From the NCBI GenBank assembly GCA_022340465.1, contig JAJDNW010000014.1, forward strand, positions 1 to 60,593: a DNA stretch of 60,593 nt, given 5' to 3'. The stretch is from Deltaproteobacteria bacterium (GTDB lineage Bacteria > Desulfobacterota > Desulfobacteria > Desulfobacterales > B30-G6). Both the position numbers and the translations under genes were made by a program. This document shows, in pieces, positions 45,832-53,622 of this stretch (the first letter of the stretch is position 1; each line of letters starts with the position of its first letter). The notes below the pieces were generated by a model that searched no databases, had not been told where the DNA came from, and saw only the letters and a list, made by a program, of their open reading frames with translations.

Positions 45832-47328
45832 TCACCTTAAGTCAATGGCGTGTACGGTGCAAACGAGGCACGGATCGAACGATCGCACGACATGATTGAC
45901 CTCCAGCGGATTCTGGGGGTTTTTGAGCCTTGTTCCGATCAGCGCCTCCTCCCAGGGGCCCCTGACGTCGTCAGTCCCGCGGGGTGAGGCATTCCAGGCG
46001 GTCGGGGTTATAATCTGGTAGGACAGGATTTTGTTGTCCTTGATCCTGACCCAATGCCCCAGCGCTCCCCGGGGCGCTTCGACCAGACCGTGCCCCTGCT
46101 GATTTTCGATGCCGCCATGGTCGCGGTAGTATTGTTCGGGCTTAGACCGGGCGGTGGCGATGCAATGCTGAACGGCGGGAATGACGAGTGCCGGCCTGAC
46201 CATTCTGGCCAACTGCCTGATGAACGTGCTCGGGCCGTCCGTGTGCAGGAAATCGATGAAAAGAGGATCGGCGGCAACGACCATTTCCGCCAGAGGTCCC
46301 GTTTCCGCCGGTTTCCCGTTATAGCGCGGGGCCTTGGCCCATGAATATTTGAGGTCTTCACTGCCGGTGGCATACGGCAATGTTTCCCCGTTATAAGGAT
46401 GCTTGCTTTTTCCGTTTTCGACAAACCATGAGTGGGAAAGGTCTTCGGTGATGTTTTCCTGATCCATAGGGAACAGGCGCTTGTCCGCATAAAATCCACC
46501 GCCGGTTAAAAACCTTTTTTCGCCCCCTTTTTGACCGCCGGCAATCGGGATGCCGAAGCTGATGAAGTTGCCGTGGCCTTTGCCGGTCCGGTGTAATCCG
46601 ATCTTTGTCGCAAACCGTATGAAAAGCCCCAGATCGCTTTTTAAGTGAGCGTCGCTTTCCTTGAGCCAGGCAAGCAAATCGGCTTTTGACTGCACGGCGC
46701 GCCACCTTTCCAGGCTGCACCCCAGTATCTGACGCTCGTACCAGCGTTTGAAATTGTTGAGGAGGTAGGAGCACCGGTTCAACTCGTTGATGTTCGGTAC
46801 GGACACGACACCGCCGGGGACCATAAACGAGGAGTGCGGCCACTGGCCTCCGAGGATGGCGATGATTCCCAGCACATCGCGGGTTTCGTTAATGGCCTGC
46901 CGTACGGAGGTCCCTTTGAGCGGTGTGTACCGTTTGACCACTTCGGCATGGAGCGGCTCCTGCCGATAGGCGGCATCGGTGAAGTCGGGCATAAACAGCA
47001 GAAAGGCATGGCGGATATCGTTTTGGAGCATTTCCGTCATCGCGGCAACGTTTCTTATATATGTGGCCTGACGCGGAACCGCTACATCGTAAATCTTGTC
47101 AAGCGCCCTGGCTGCCGCGTGAAGATGGGATGTGCTGCAGATGCCGCAGATGCGGGGCGTTATGACCAACCCGTCAAGGGGGGCGCGGCCTGTCATGATA
47201 TTTTCAAATCCACGGTACATGGTTCCGACGCTGCGCGCATCGGCCACGACGTTGTCCTCCAGGTCGACGGCGATTTCCAGATCGCCCTCGACCCGGTTTA
47301 CCGGGTAAATTTCAACTTTACGCGTCAT
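45832..47328 (-). CDS. hupV: [NiFe] hydrogenase large subunit, HupV/HoxC-like
   Basis: 498 residues. The N-terminal nickel motif is RICGICSTSH (C61, C64) and the C-terminal one DPCLVCTVH (C487, C490, H493), so all four Ni-Fe cysteines are present. The chain ends only five residues after the His (AIDLR). Regulatory HoxC/HupV subunits lack the long cleaved tail of catalytic enzymes; this short tail is intermediate. GGAG lies five bases before the start. It pairs with the small subunit just upstream and is followed by a PAS histidine kinase, which supports an H2-sensing role, although uptake activity cannot be excluded. No hyp maturation genes are in the window. Confidence 0.92.
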   Translation of the reverse strand: MTRKVEIYPVNRVEGDLEIAVDLEDNVVADARSVGTMYRGFENIMTGRAPLDGLVITPRICGICSTSHLHAAARALDKIYDVAVPRQATYIRNVAAMTEMLQNDIRHAFLLFMPDFTDAAYRQEPLHAEVVKRYTPLKGTSVRQAINETRDVLGIIAILGGQWPHSSFMVPGGVVSVPNINELNRCSYLLNNFKRWYERQILGCSLERWRAVQSKADLLAWLKESDAHLKSDLGLFIRFATKIGLHRTGKGHGNFISFGIPIAGGQKGGEKRFLTGGGFYADKRLFPMDQENITEDLSHSWFVENGKSKHPYNGETLPYATGSEDLKYSWAKAPRYNGKPAETGPLAEMVVAADPLFIDFLHTDGPSTFIRQLARMVRPALVIPAVQHCIATARSKPEQYYRDHGGIENQQGHGLVEAPRGALGHWVRIKDNKILSYQIITPTAWNASPRGTDDVRGPWEEALIGTRLKNPQNPLEVNHVVRSFDPCLVCTVHAIDLR

Positions 47329-47340
47329 CTATACTCCATC

Positions 47341-48279
47341 CTATATGCCGGTTTTTCTGGTTTTCAAACGTTGAGGGGCGGCCGCTGCGGCCATGCCCTT
47401 GTAGGCCATATAATGGGCGCGGTTGACGCCTTCCGGAAGCTCGATCGGAATTCCTTCGATATTGCGGGTTTCGAAAAAAGGATACGGCTGCGGAAAGTCC
47501 GGGCGTGTGCAGCCGAAACAGGGGACGCCGATCCGCGTCTTTGAAGAAAGCCGTTGCCAGAGCAGCTTGTTACACGGTCCGTGCGCCAGAGGACCGTGGC
47601 ACCCCAGGTGAAAAAACATGCACCCCTTTTCGCCGAAGCGTTTGTCTTCCACCCGGTATTCATGATATTCGTTGCGCGTACATCCCTGGTGGACCATGAT
47701 GTTGTACCACTCCGCGGGTGACTGGTGCTCCGTCAGGTTCAAGGTCGCATCGGAAGCCAGCATGGCAAGGGTGCCGCCGATGATGTCGTGGTGGCACGGG
47801 CATCCCGGCAGGTTGATTACGGGATGACCGCTTTTGGATTGAAACGCTTCACCCATAAAGCCGCCCTTTTCCCATTTTAAAAACTGCATTCCGGTCGCTT
47901 CGATTTCACTGTCGGTTCCGAAACCGCCGAAGCTGGCGCATGTTCCTACGGCAACGACGTACCGGGCCTGACGTGCCAGAGCGGCGACGAGGTCTTTTTT
48001 CGGCTTTCCATTGACCAGGTCATAGGACCCTGTTCCCCGGGGGCCGCGGATGATGGCGCCTTCGATACAGAGAAAATCGAGCCGCTGCCGCCCGGCCAAA
48101 AGGTCCGACACCAATTGCCGCTGATCCGCACGGCTTTTGACGGATATGGCGGGATGCCACAATACTTCTATGTCGAGGGAAGCCAACAGTTCGGAAAGGT
48201 TCGGTGATTCGATGTTGAACATCGACCATGTGTCTCCGCCGCATCCGCCGCACTGCAACCAGAAAAGCGTCTTTTGCAT
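47341..48279 (-). CDS. hupU: [NiFe] hydrogenase small subunit, HupU/HoxB-like, with Asp in the proximal-cluster motif
   Basis: 312 residues with no Tat signal: it starts MQKTLFWLQCGGCGGDTWSM directly, so it stays in the cytoplasm like HupU/HoxB. Cluster ligands: proximal C13, D16 (Cys in typical HupU), C114 (VGTCASFGG) and C160 (LPGCPC); distal H197, C200 (HQGCTRNEY), C220, C227; medial C236, C254, C257, with no fourth Cys. An extra Cys (C10) lies upstream of the usual pair. EGAIIRGPRGTGSYDLV, HQGCTRNEYHEY and IEGIPIELPEGVNRAHYM match HupU/HoxB segments. It sits 31 bp after the receiver gene and 12 bp before the large subunit. Confidence 0.92.
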   Translation of the reverse strand: MQKTLFWLQCGGCGGDTWSMFNIESPNLSELLASLDIEVLWHPAISVKSRADQRQLVSDLLAGRQRLDFLCIEGAIIRGPRGTGSYDLVNGKPKKDLVAALARQARYVVAVGTCASFGGFGTDSEIEATGMQFLKWEKGGFMGEAFQSKSGHPVINLPGCPCHHDIIGGTLAMLASDATLNLTEHQSPAEWYNIMVHQGCTRNEYHEYRVEDKRFGEKGCMFFHLGCHGPLAHGPCNKLLWQRLSSKTRIGVPCFGCTRPDFPQPYPFFETRNIEGIPIELPEGVNRAHYMAYKGMAAAAAPQRLKTRKTGI

Positions 48280-48310
48280 GCCTCTATACCCCCTGTCGAT
48301 ACATTAATAC

Positions 48311-48694
48311 CTATTTGTTCAAATCCCACTGAGAAAGGTTGTCCTCCGCCTTTGCAAGGGCCTTCTCCAGTTCCTCCCGCTCTATAGGCTTGTGCAAAAA
48401 CGCTGTGGCATTCAGCTCCATGGCCTGTTTCATCAAATCCTGATCGCCATGGCCGGTCATGACGATCACCTGCACGGAGGGATCGATGGACTTGAGCTTC
48501 TCGAGGGCCAATAGGCCGTCCATGCCCGGCATTTTAATATCGGTGAAGACAATCGGCGGCCGTTCCTTGTTAAACAGCGCGATTCCGTCCGCCGCATTCT
48601 CCGCTGTAAGGGCTTCGTAACCAAAGGCTTCGAGAAAAAGATTGAACATAAACAGGGTCGGTTGTTCATCGTCGATAACGAGCGCCTTACGCAT
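48311..48694 (-). CDS. Receiver-only response regulator
   Basis: 127 residues from the ATG at 48694 (GTG at 48706 is an alternative). A complete receiver: acidic pocket ALVIDDEQPTLFM, phosphoacceptor Asp52 in VFTDIKMPGMDG, Thr in VIVMTGHGD and Lys in AFLHKPI. No output domain. It lies between the RND-kinase gene and the hydrogenase genes, so it is the probable target of one or both kinases of the operon; output must pass through protein contact or a phosphorelay to a factor elsewhere. Confidence 0.93.
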   Translation of the reverse strand: MRKALVIDDEQPTLFMFNLFLEAFGYEALTAENAADGIALFNKERPPIVFTDIKMPGMDGLLALEKLKSIDPSVQVIVMTGHGDQDLMKQAMELNATAFLHKPIEREELEKALAKAEDNLSQWDLNK

Positions 48695-48746
48695 GAGCCA
48701 TTTCACCTTTCATGAGTTCAGGGAGGTGTTCACCCCACGCCGGGAG

Positions 48747-51743
48747 TCACTGCCGAACCGGTGCTGCATGGGCAGGAAAAAACAGGATAAATTCAGTTCG
48801 CCGGCCCGGTTCACTTTTTATTTCGAAACGACCGTTGTAGCTTTTCACGATTTCTCTGCAGACAGTGAGGCCGAGCCCCTTGCCGCTTCCCGTGGCCTTT
48901 GTCGTGAAGAAAGGCTCCGTTATTCTATGGACCAGATGGGCGGGGATGCCGATGCCGTTGTCGGCCAACCGCACGTTGACGTAATTCCTACGGGCCGCTG
49001 TCCGGATCGTTATTCGCGATTCGCTGTGCATTTCCCCGGCGGCGGATTTCTTCACGGCTATGGCCTCACAGGCATTGACCAGGAGATTGAAAACGACTTC
49101 ACTGATTTTTTTAGGATGAGCGTAAATATAGGGTATGGTGTCATCCAAATCAAGCTGAATATCGATGCCTTCGATCTTCAGCCGGTTTTCGACCAGCACG
49201 ATGGCCTCGAGAATGGCCTTGTTGACGTCGGTGGGCTCCCTGCTGAAGCCGGGCTGGCTGCCGAAAGCCGTCAACCGGCGAATCAACTCGGATGCCCGGT
49301 CCACCTGCGTTCCTATCTCGTTCGACACGCGGGAGATCCGACCCGCTTCGACGGAGGTTGCTTGCTGGGAGACCATTTTCAGGTAGTCGCTGCCCATTTT
49401 GATCGCATTCAGGGGCTGGTTCAACTCATGCGCGGCCGAGCCCGAAATGCCGCTCAATGTCGGCATCAGCTTCAGCAGATCCCAGGCGGTAACAAGCTCG
49501 ACCTTGAGCATCAAGGCTGGCAGGATCACCAGGTCTCCCGCCAGCGCCGCCAGCATGGTGATGAGCATTAAAAGACCGAATTCCGACGTGGGCTTGAAAC
49601 TGGAAAAAAGCAGAACCGCAAACCCCAGGCCGATGATCATGGTCGTGCAGAGAACCGGCCGTCCGACATGCATCACGGCGTCTTTAAGGGCGCGGTCCTT
49701 ATCCAGATCCTTTTTGAATTCCCGGTTGTACCGGTACAGATAGTGAATGGTGTCGTCAACGGCGAGCCCGATGGCGATACTTGCAATCAGGCTGGTTACC
49801 ATGGACAGGTGGATCCCGAACCAACCCATAATGCCGAAAGTCATGACGATCGGAAAAGCGTTCGGCAGAATGGCGATAAATCCGACCTTGGTGGACAGGA
49901 AAAGAATCAGCATGATCACGAAAATAAAAACCATGGTCAAGGCGAAACTCTTGGCCTGGCCCCACGTCAGGAGATGGCTGCTGGCCGCGGCCACCATGCC
50001 GAACCCGGTCACTTCCCAATCGGGGATATCGGGAAATTCCATTTTGACGTGGTCCAGAATGGTGTCTCTGAGGGCTAAGAAATCCCGTGAACTGGAAATG
50101 TGGGTCAGCAGCATGACGTTGGCCTTGGAAAAGGCGGGGTTCATAAACCGGGTCAGCATGTCGTCGCCCAGCATGGTCTTGTAGCTGTTGATCAGCATGC
50201 GGACCTCGAAGCCTTCGGCGGGCAATGTATAATAATCCGGCTTGTACTGATTCATGGCGTAGTTCACCAGCTGCATATAATCCGCGAAAGACACGGTCTT
50301 GTCGATCCCCGGCAGGGTTTCCAGATAATGCTGGAGCTTCTCGATGCGGGCGATGTTGAGCGGGTTTTCAAAAAAATCATCCTCCCCGCCGTCCATGACG
50401 ACATTGACGGGAAAGCTTCCCGAAAGGTCTTTGTAAATATCGTGAAAGTGCCGGCTGATTGACGTGCGGGGTTTGAAAAAACCCATGGGGTTGGTTTCGA
50501 CATGTATGAAAAAGATGCCGGCGATGCCCAGCACCACCAGCCCGCAGATGGAAAGCAGGACGGGTGTGCGCTTTTCCAGATTGACCTTCACGATCAATTC
50601 GAGGAGTTTTTCGAAGCCGCCGCCGTTTTTCCGGCCCCCCCCCTGCCGCTTGGGCGGGGGAACCAGGAGAAGGGCCGCCGGAAAAGCGGTTAGCAGGATG
50701 ACCAGAAGGCTGAGCATGCCGAAACAGGAAAGCAGTGCGAATTCGTGAATGGCCTGCATGCGGTTGACCAGCAGGGAGGTCAGGCCGATAACCGTTGTCA
50801 GGACCGTCAGGATGGTCGGCAGCAAAACGGCGCCATAGGCTTCTATTACCGCATGGTAGCGCGAGCCGGTATGCCGGCAGCAGGTAAAATAGGTGGCGAT
50901 GATGTGCATGCAGTACGCCGTTCCCACGGCGATCAGGAAAACAGGCACAACCATGGTCATCATAGACAGGGGGACCCGTAACCAACCCATCAGCCCGATC
51001 GTCCATACCAGAGCCGACATCACCGTTCCCAGCACCACGACGGTCACCGCGATATTGCGAAAGAGGATCCACAGGAGGCCGGCGACCAGCAAGAGGGTGA
51101 TGAGCGGCAGGCGTTTGAAATCTTTCTCGGTGTAGCGGGCCATCGCCTGAGATACCAGCGGCATGCCGATCTGGTAGCTGGTAACGGGCTCGGGGACGTC
51201 GTCGATGAGGGCCTGGATATCGTGTATGACCTGCTCCTTGTCCGCATCGATGTTCAGGACGACGGTTAGAACCGTCGTTTTCAGATCTTCCGAGAGGAGA
51301 TTCTTTTTAAACAGGTCGACGGGTTGAATGATCGCTCTGAACCTCTTCAGTTCCCACTTCCGCGACATTTCGACGGCTTTTTTAATCTCGGGCAGGCTGA
51401 TAACCCGCTTTATTCCCGGGAGCTTCTGGAGAGCGGCGGACATTTTTTCCACGAGACCGAAATTCTGCCGCTTGAAAATTCCATCCGTGCGTACAACGAC
51501 CCGTATAATTTCATCGGAACCGAATATCGCTTTGAAGGTGTTGTAACTGGCGGTTTCGGGCGAACGGTCCACCACCATATCGTAGACGGACGTTCGAAAT
51601 GCAATGCCGGGGATGCGCCATCCGAAGCCGACCGTGATCGCCGCGAAGATCAGAATGACCGCAAGCGGCCTTTTCAGAATGCCCTGCAAGAATTCCGCAA
51701 AGAGCCTCCGGTCCAAGTTGGCATGAATGGGTTCTTGTTCCAT
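48747..51743 (-). CDS. RND-superfamily transporter fused to a histidine kinase
   Basis: 998 residues from the ATG at 51743, one base after the Sir2 stop (TAGAATG). Residues about 1-740 are a two-repeat RND/MMPL protein: TM1 (LAVILIFAAITVGFGW), a large extracytoplasmic loop, a helix bundle including LPLITLLLVAGLLWILF and VVPVFLIAVGTAYCMHIIAT, a second loop, and a second bundle ending with the RND signature IAIGLAVDDTIHYLYRYNRE. About 30 residues after the last helix comes [20 protein letters not shown] (HisKA, His772), then N box NLLVNACEAI, G1 ADNGIGIPAH, F box TEPFFTTKAT and G2 GKGLGLTV. The frame is uninterrupted. It resembles HAE3-type predicted exporters joined to a complete cytoplasmic kinase. 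The kinase core is a paralogue of that in the PAS kinase of the same operon. Confidence 0.93.
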   Translation of the reverse strand: MEQEPIHANLDRRLFAEFLQGILKRPLAVILIFAAITVGFGWRIPGIAFRTSVYDMVVDRSPETASYNTFKAIFGSDEIIRVVVRTDGIFKRQNFGLVEKMSAALQKLPGIKRVISLPEIKKAVEMSRKWELKRFRAIIQPVDLFKKNLLSEDLKTTVLTVVLNIDADKEQVIHDIQALIDDVPEPVTSYQIGMPLVSQAMARYTEKDFKRLPLITLLLVAGLLWILFRNIAVTVVVLGTVMSALVWTIGLMGWLRVPLSMMTMVVPVFLIAVGTAYCMHIIATYFTCCRHTGSRYHAVIEAYGAVLLPTILTVLTTVIGLTSLLVNRMQAIHEFALLSCFGMLSLLVILLTAFPAALLLVPPPKRQGGGRKNGGGFEKLLELIVKVNLEKRTPVLLSICGLVVLGIAGIFFIHVETNPMGFFKPRTSISRHFHDIYKDLSGSFPVNVVMDGGEDDFFENPLNIARIEKLQHYLETLPGIDKTVSFADYMQLVNYAMNQYKPDYYTLPAEGFEVRMLINSYKTMLGDDMLTRFMNPAFSKANVMLLTHISSSRDFLALRDTILDHVKMEFPDIPDWEVTGFGMVAAASSHLLTWGQAKSFALTMVFIFVIMLILFLSTKVGFIAILPNAFPIVMTFGIMGWFGIHLSMVTSLIASIAIGLAVDDTIHYLYRYNREFKKDLDKDRALKDAVMHVGRPVLCTTMIIGLGFAVLLFSSFKPTSEFGLLMLITMLAALAGDLVILPALMLKVELVTAWDLLKLMPTLSGISGSAAHELNQPLNAIKMGSDYLKMVSQQATSVEAGRISRVSNEIGTQVDRASELIRRLTAFGSQPGFSREPTDVNKAILEAIVLVENRLKIEGIDIQLDLDDTIPYIYAHPKKISEVVFNLLVNACEAIAVKKSAAGEMHSESRITIRTAARRNYVNVRLADNGIGIPAHLVHRITEPFFTTKATGSGKGLGLTVCREIVKSYNGRFEIKSEPGRRTEFILFFPAHAAPVRQ

Positions 51744-51744
51744 T

Positions 51745-52524
51745 CTATCGGGGTTTCTTCCTGACACCGGCGATGATTTTCGGCATGATTTCTCCGGCAC
51801 TGCCCTCGATGCGGATGTCCGCCAGGTGGTCCAATTCAGTGGGCCCCAGGTTGACGATCACCAGTTTGGCTCCGCTTTCGCGGGCAAACCTGGGAATGAG
51901 TGCGGCAGGGTAAACGGACAGGGTCGATCCCAGAACGACACAGAGGTCGCATTCTCTGGAACGGCGCTCCGCTTCCGACAGCACGCCAATGGGCAGCTGC
52001 TCGCCGAACAGGACCGCATCCGGCTTGAGCATGCCGTTGCATTTTTCGCACACCGGTTCTTCGATGCCGCTTTCCATCCATCCTGCCACGGTCTGCATGG
52101 GATAACGGCTGTGACACTTCAGGCACTTGGCGTGACTCAGGTCGCCGTGCAGCTGGAAAACCATTTCATCCGACGTGCCGGCCTTCTGATGCAGGCCGTC
52201 GACGTTCTGGGTGACGACACCGCAGAGCTTGCCGCTTCTTTCGAGGTCCGTTATGGCCAGGTGGGCGCGATTCGGTTCGGCTTTGAACATGGACAGTTCG
52301 CCATCCGCCAGCAGGGACCAGTGCAGCCTGCGGGCCCTTTTGTCCTCGAGGAATTTTTGGATCGTAAAGTCCTCGGGATCGAACTTGGTCCAAATGCCGT
52401 CGGGCCCCCGGAAATCGGGTATGCCCGACTCCGTGCTGACGCCCGCCCCTGTGAAAACCAACACCTTGTTCGACCGGCGGATCAATTGCGCCGCTTCCTC
52501 TATCTGTGCGTTAATTTCATCCAT
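51745..52524 (-). CDS. cobB: Sir2-family NAD-dependent protein deacylase
   Basis: 259 residues; AGGAG lies eight bases before the ATG at 52524. Motifs: FTGAGVSTESGIPDFRGPDG, VTQNVDGLHQKAG, catalytic His in FQLHGDLSH, and a four-Cys zinc site (CLKCHSRYP ... CEKCNGML). FGEQLP and VVLGSTLSVYPAALIP complete the NAD pocket. It removes acyl groups from lysines, making nicotinamide and O-acyl-ADP-ribose. It is separated from the RND-kinase gene by one base, so it is part of that operon; acyl control of the signalling proteins is a possibility but not shown. Confidence 0.94.
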   Translation of the reverse strand: MDEINAQIEEAAQLIRRSNKVLVFTGAGVSTESGIPDFRGPDGIWTKFDPEDFTIQKFLEDKRARRLHWSLLADGELSMFKAEPNRAHLAITDLERSGKLCGVVTQNVDGLHQKAGTSDEMVFQLHGDLSHAKCLKCHSRYPMQTVAGWMESGIEEPVCEKCNGMLKPDAVLFGEQLPIGVLSEAERRSRECDLCVVLGSTLSVYPAALIPRFARESGAKLVIVNLGPTELDHLADIRIEGSAGEIMPKIIAGVRKKPR

Positions 52525-52619
52525 GCGCAGGGCTCCTTTCGCAGCTATTCTGTCGACCACAGAGGCACAAAGCCCACAAAGAAATCGAGGTGCTTTTCTA
52601 GCGGCAAGGCCGCATATCC

Positions 52620-52638
52620 AATATCGCGAAGCGATATT
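52620..52638 (-). other. Short hairpin at the end of the FmdB-like gene
   Basis: AATATCGC-TTC-GCGATATT on the minus strand, overlapping the stop codon. There is no U-run, so it may only protect or partly separate the transcript from the Sir2 gene 95 bp downstream. Confidence 0.4.
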
Positions 52639-52951
52639 AGTCTTTGATCGTTTTGGAGAGGTCCGGCATGGTTTCGGGCTTGTCCCGGTGCATGTAGCGG
52701 CTCTCGCCGTCACGTGCGGTGACGTTTTCATACACCCCGTCGTCCCTCTTCACCAGTTTGGTGAACCCCAGGTCCCGTAGCTCACCGTTCGTTTTGGGGG
52801 CGCTGATGCCCACCAGGGATATCAGCTTTCTGACCGGTCCGCCGCAAACCGGGCACGCTTTCAAAGGCTTTTCCTCCAGAGACTGGGTGGCTTCGAACAC
52901 GCTTCCCAGGCTGCAGGGTTTTTCAAGATGTTCATATTCGTAAACAGGCAT
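52637..52951 (-). CDS. FmdB-like zinc-ribbon protein with incomplete ribbon
   Basis: 104 residues starting MPVYEYEHLEKPCSLGSVFE. FmdB proteins usually read MPIYEYxCxxCG followed later by CPxCGG; here the second pair is intact (ACPVCGGPVRKLISL) but the first CxxC is reduced to a single Cys. The C-terminal half (SRYMHRDKPETMPDLSKTIK) is charged. FmdB was named as a regulator near formamidase genes but its role is unclear. It is upstream of Sir2 on the same strand and may be the first gene of the operon. Confidence 0.75.
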   Translation of the reverse strand: MPVYEYEHLEKPCSLGSVFEATQSLEEKPLKACPVCGGPVRKLISLVGISAPKTNGELRDLGFTKLVKRDDGVYENVTARDGESRYMHRDKPETMPDLSKTIKD

Positions 52952-52990
52952 TTTTTTCATTCCCCGCCGGTTGTCCGGCCGAATTTTACA

Positions 52991-53284
52991 CTACTTCCTT
53001 CCCGGAATAAACCCCCAAGGTGGGGGGCAATCAGCTTTTTCGAATTTCCCACAGAAATACCGCTGCGGAAAGGACTTTGACGACGACTCCCCGCTTGTCA
53101 GGGAGCGCGGCCACCGCAGAAGGGGATAGTTCAAAATAACGTCCCGCCAGAGGGCCTGCAGCAGTACCTTGAAGAAAAACCAGCGCACCTTGCGGAAGCG
53201 TTTCCAGTGGTAGCCGGAGTTGTCGGGTGTGCCATGCATAGCAGCGTAAGTATAAAATGGCTGCGCCGGCAGGTCAACACACAT
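52991..53284 (-). CDS. Doubtful 97-residue ORF
   Basis: Contains a basic aromatic segment, YHWKRFRKVRWFFFKVLLQA then LWRDVILNYPLLRW, that looks protein-like, followed by a Ser/Pro-rich tail that does not. I could not recognise a family. It might be the start of a larger gene broken by a frameshift; no good ribosome site was seen. Confidence 0.25.
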   Translation of the reverse strand: MCVDLPAQPFYTYAAMHGTPDNSGYHWKRFRKVRWFFFKVLLQALWRDVILNYPLLRWPRSLTSGESSSKSFPQRYFCGKFEKADCPPPWGFIPGRK

Positions 53285-53521
53285 AACTTACGTGTTGCAA
53301 CCCTTTTAAACCGGCATGATAAAACGGGTTCTCCGGGCCCGGTCGGAGAAATTTGCCTGTGCCGGTAATAGCGATACTAAAATTCCAAGCACGAAAACCC
53401 GAAATCCCAAACCATATCGAATGGCCAAAATTCAAATGATCAAAAAGTGTATGTAAGCCACCAGCCGTTTGGTTTCATTTTGTGTCATTTGATATTTGGA
53501 TTTGTTTAGAATTTCGATATT
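53285..53521. other. Gene-free AT-rich intergenic stretch with imperfect palindrome
   Basis: About 53380-53540 consists of short runs such as CCAAAATTCAAATGATC and, inverted, TCATTTGATATTTGGATTTG, forming a loose palindrome. No gene, terminator or promoter is evident. Confidence 0.5.
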
Positions 53522-53617
53522 TGGATTTAGGATTTACATGCTTCAGCAGTATAGAGACAACACCCTCCCAGGATGTGACCGATGCCGGGCACTATGGGCC
53601 GTGGCATCTATAGCAGG
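53522..53617 (+). repeat. Two-hairpin dispersed repeat, copy 3
   Basis: TGGATTTAGGATTTACATGC, TTCAGCAGTATAGAGACAAC, ACCCTCCCAGGATGTGACC and a terminal GC-rich part ending GGCATCTATAG, in the same order as copy 2 at 42381-42475. Confidence 0.6.
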
Positions 53618-53622
53618 TGAGA

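Noticed and set aside
48747-51743. Two separate genes (RND pump and kinase) with a missed stop
   Set aside because: The frame is continuous with normal codon use across the junction and no internal start with a good ribosome site before the HisKA part.
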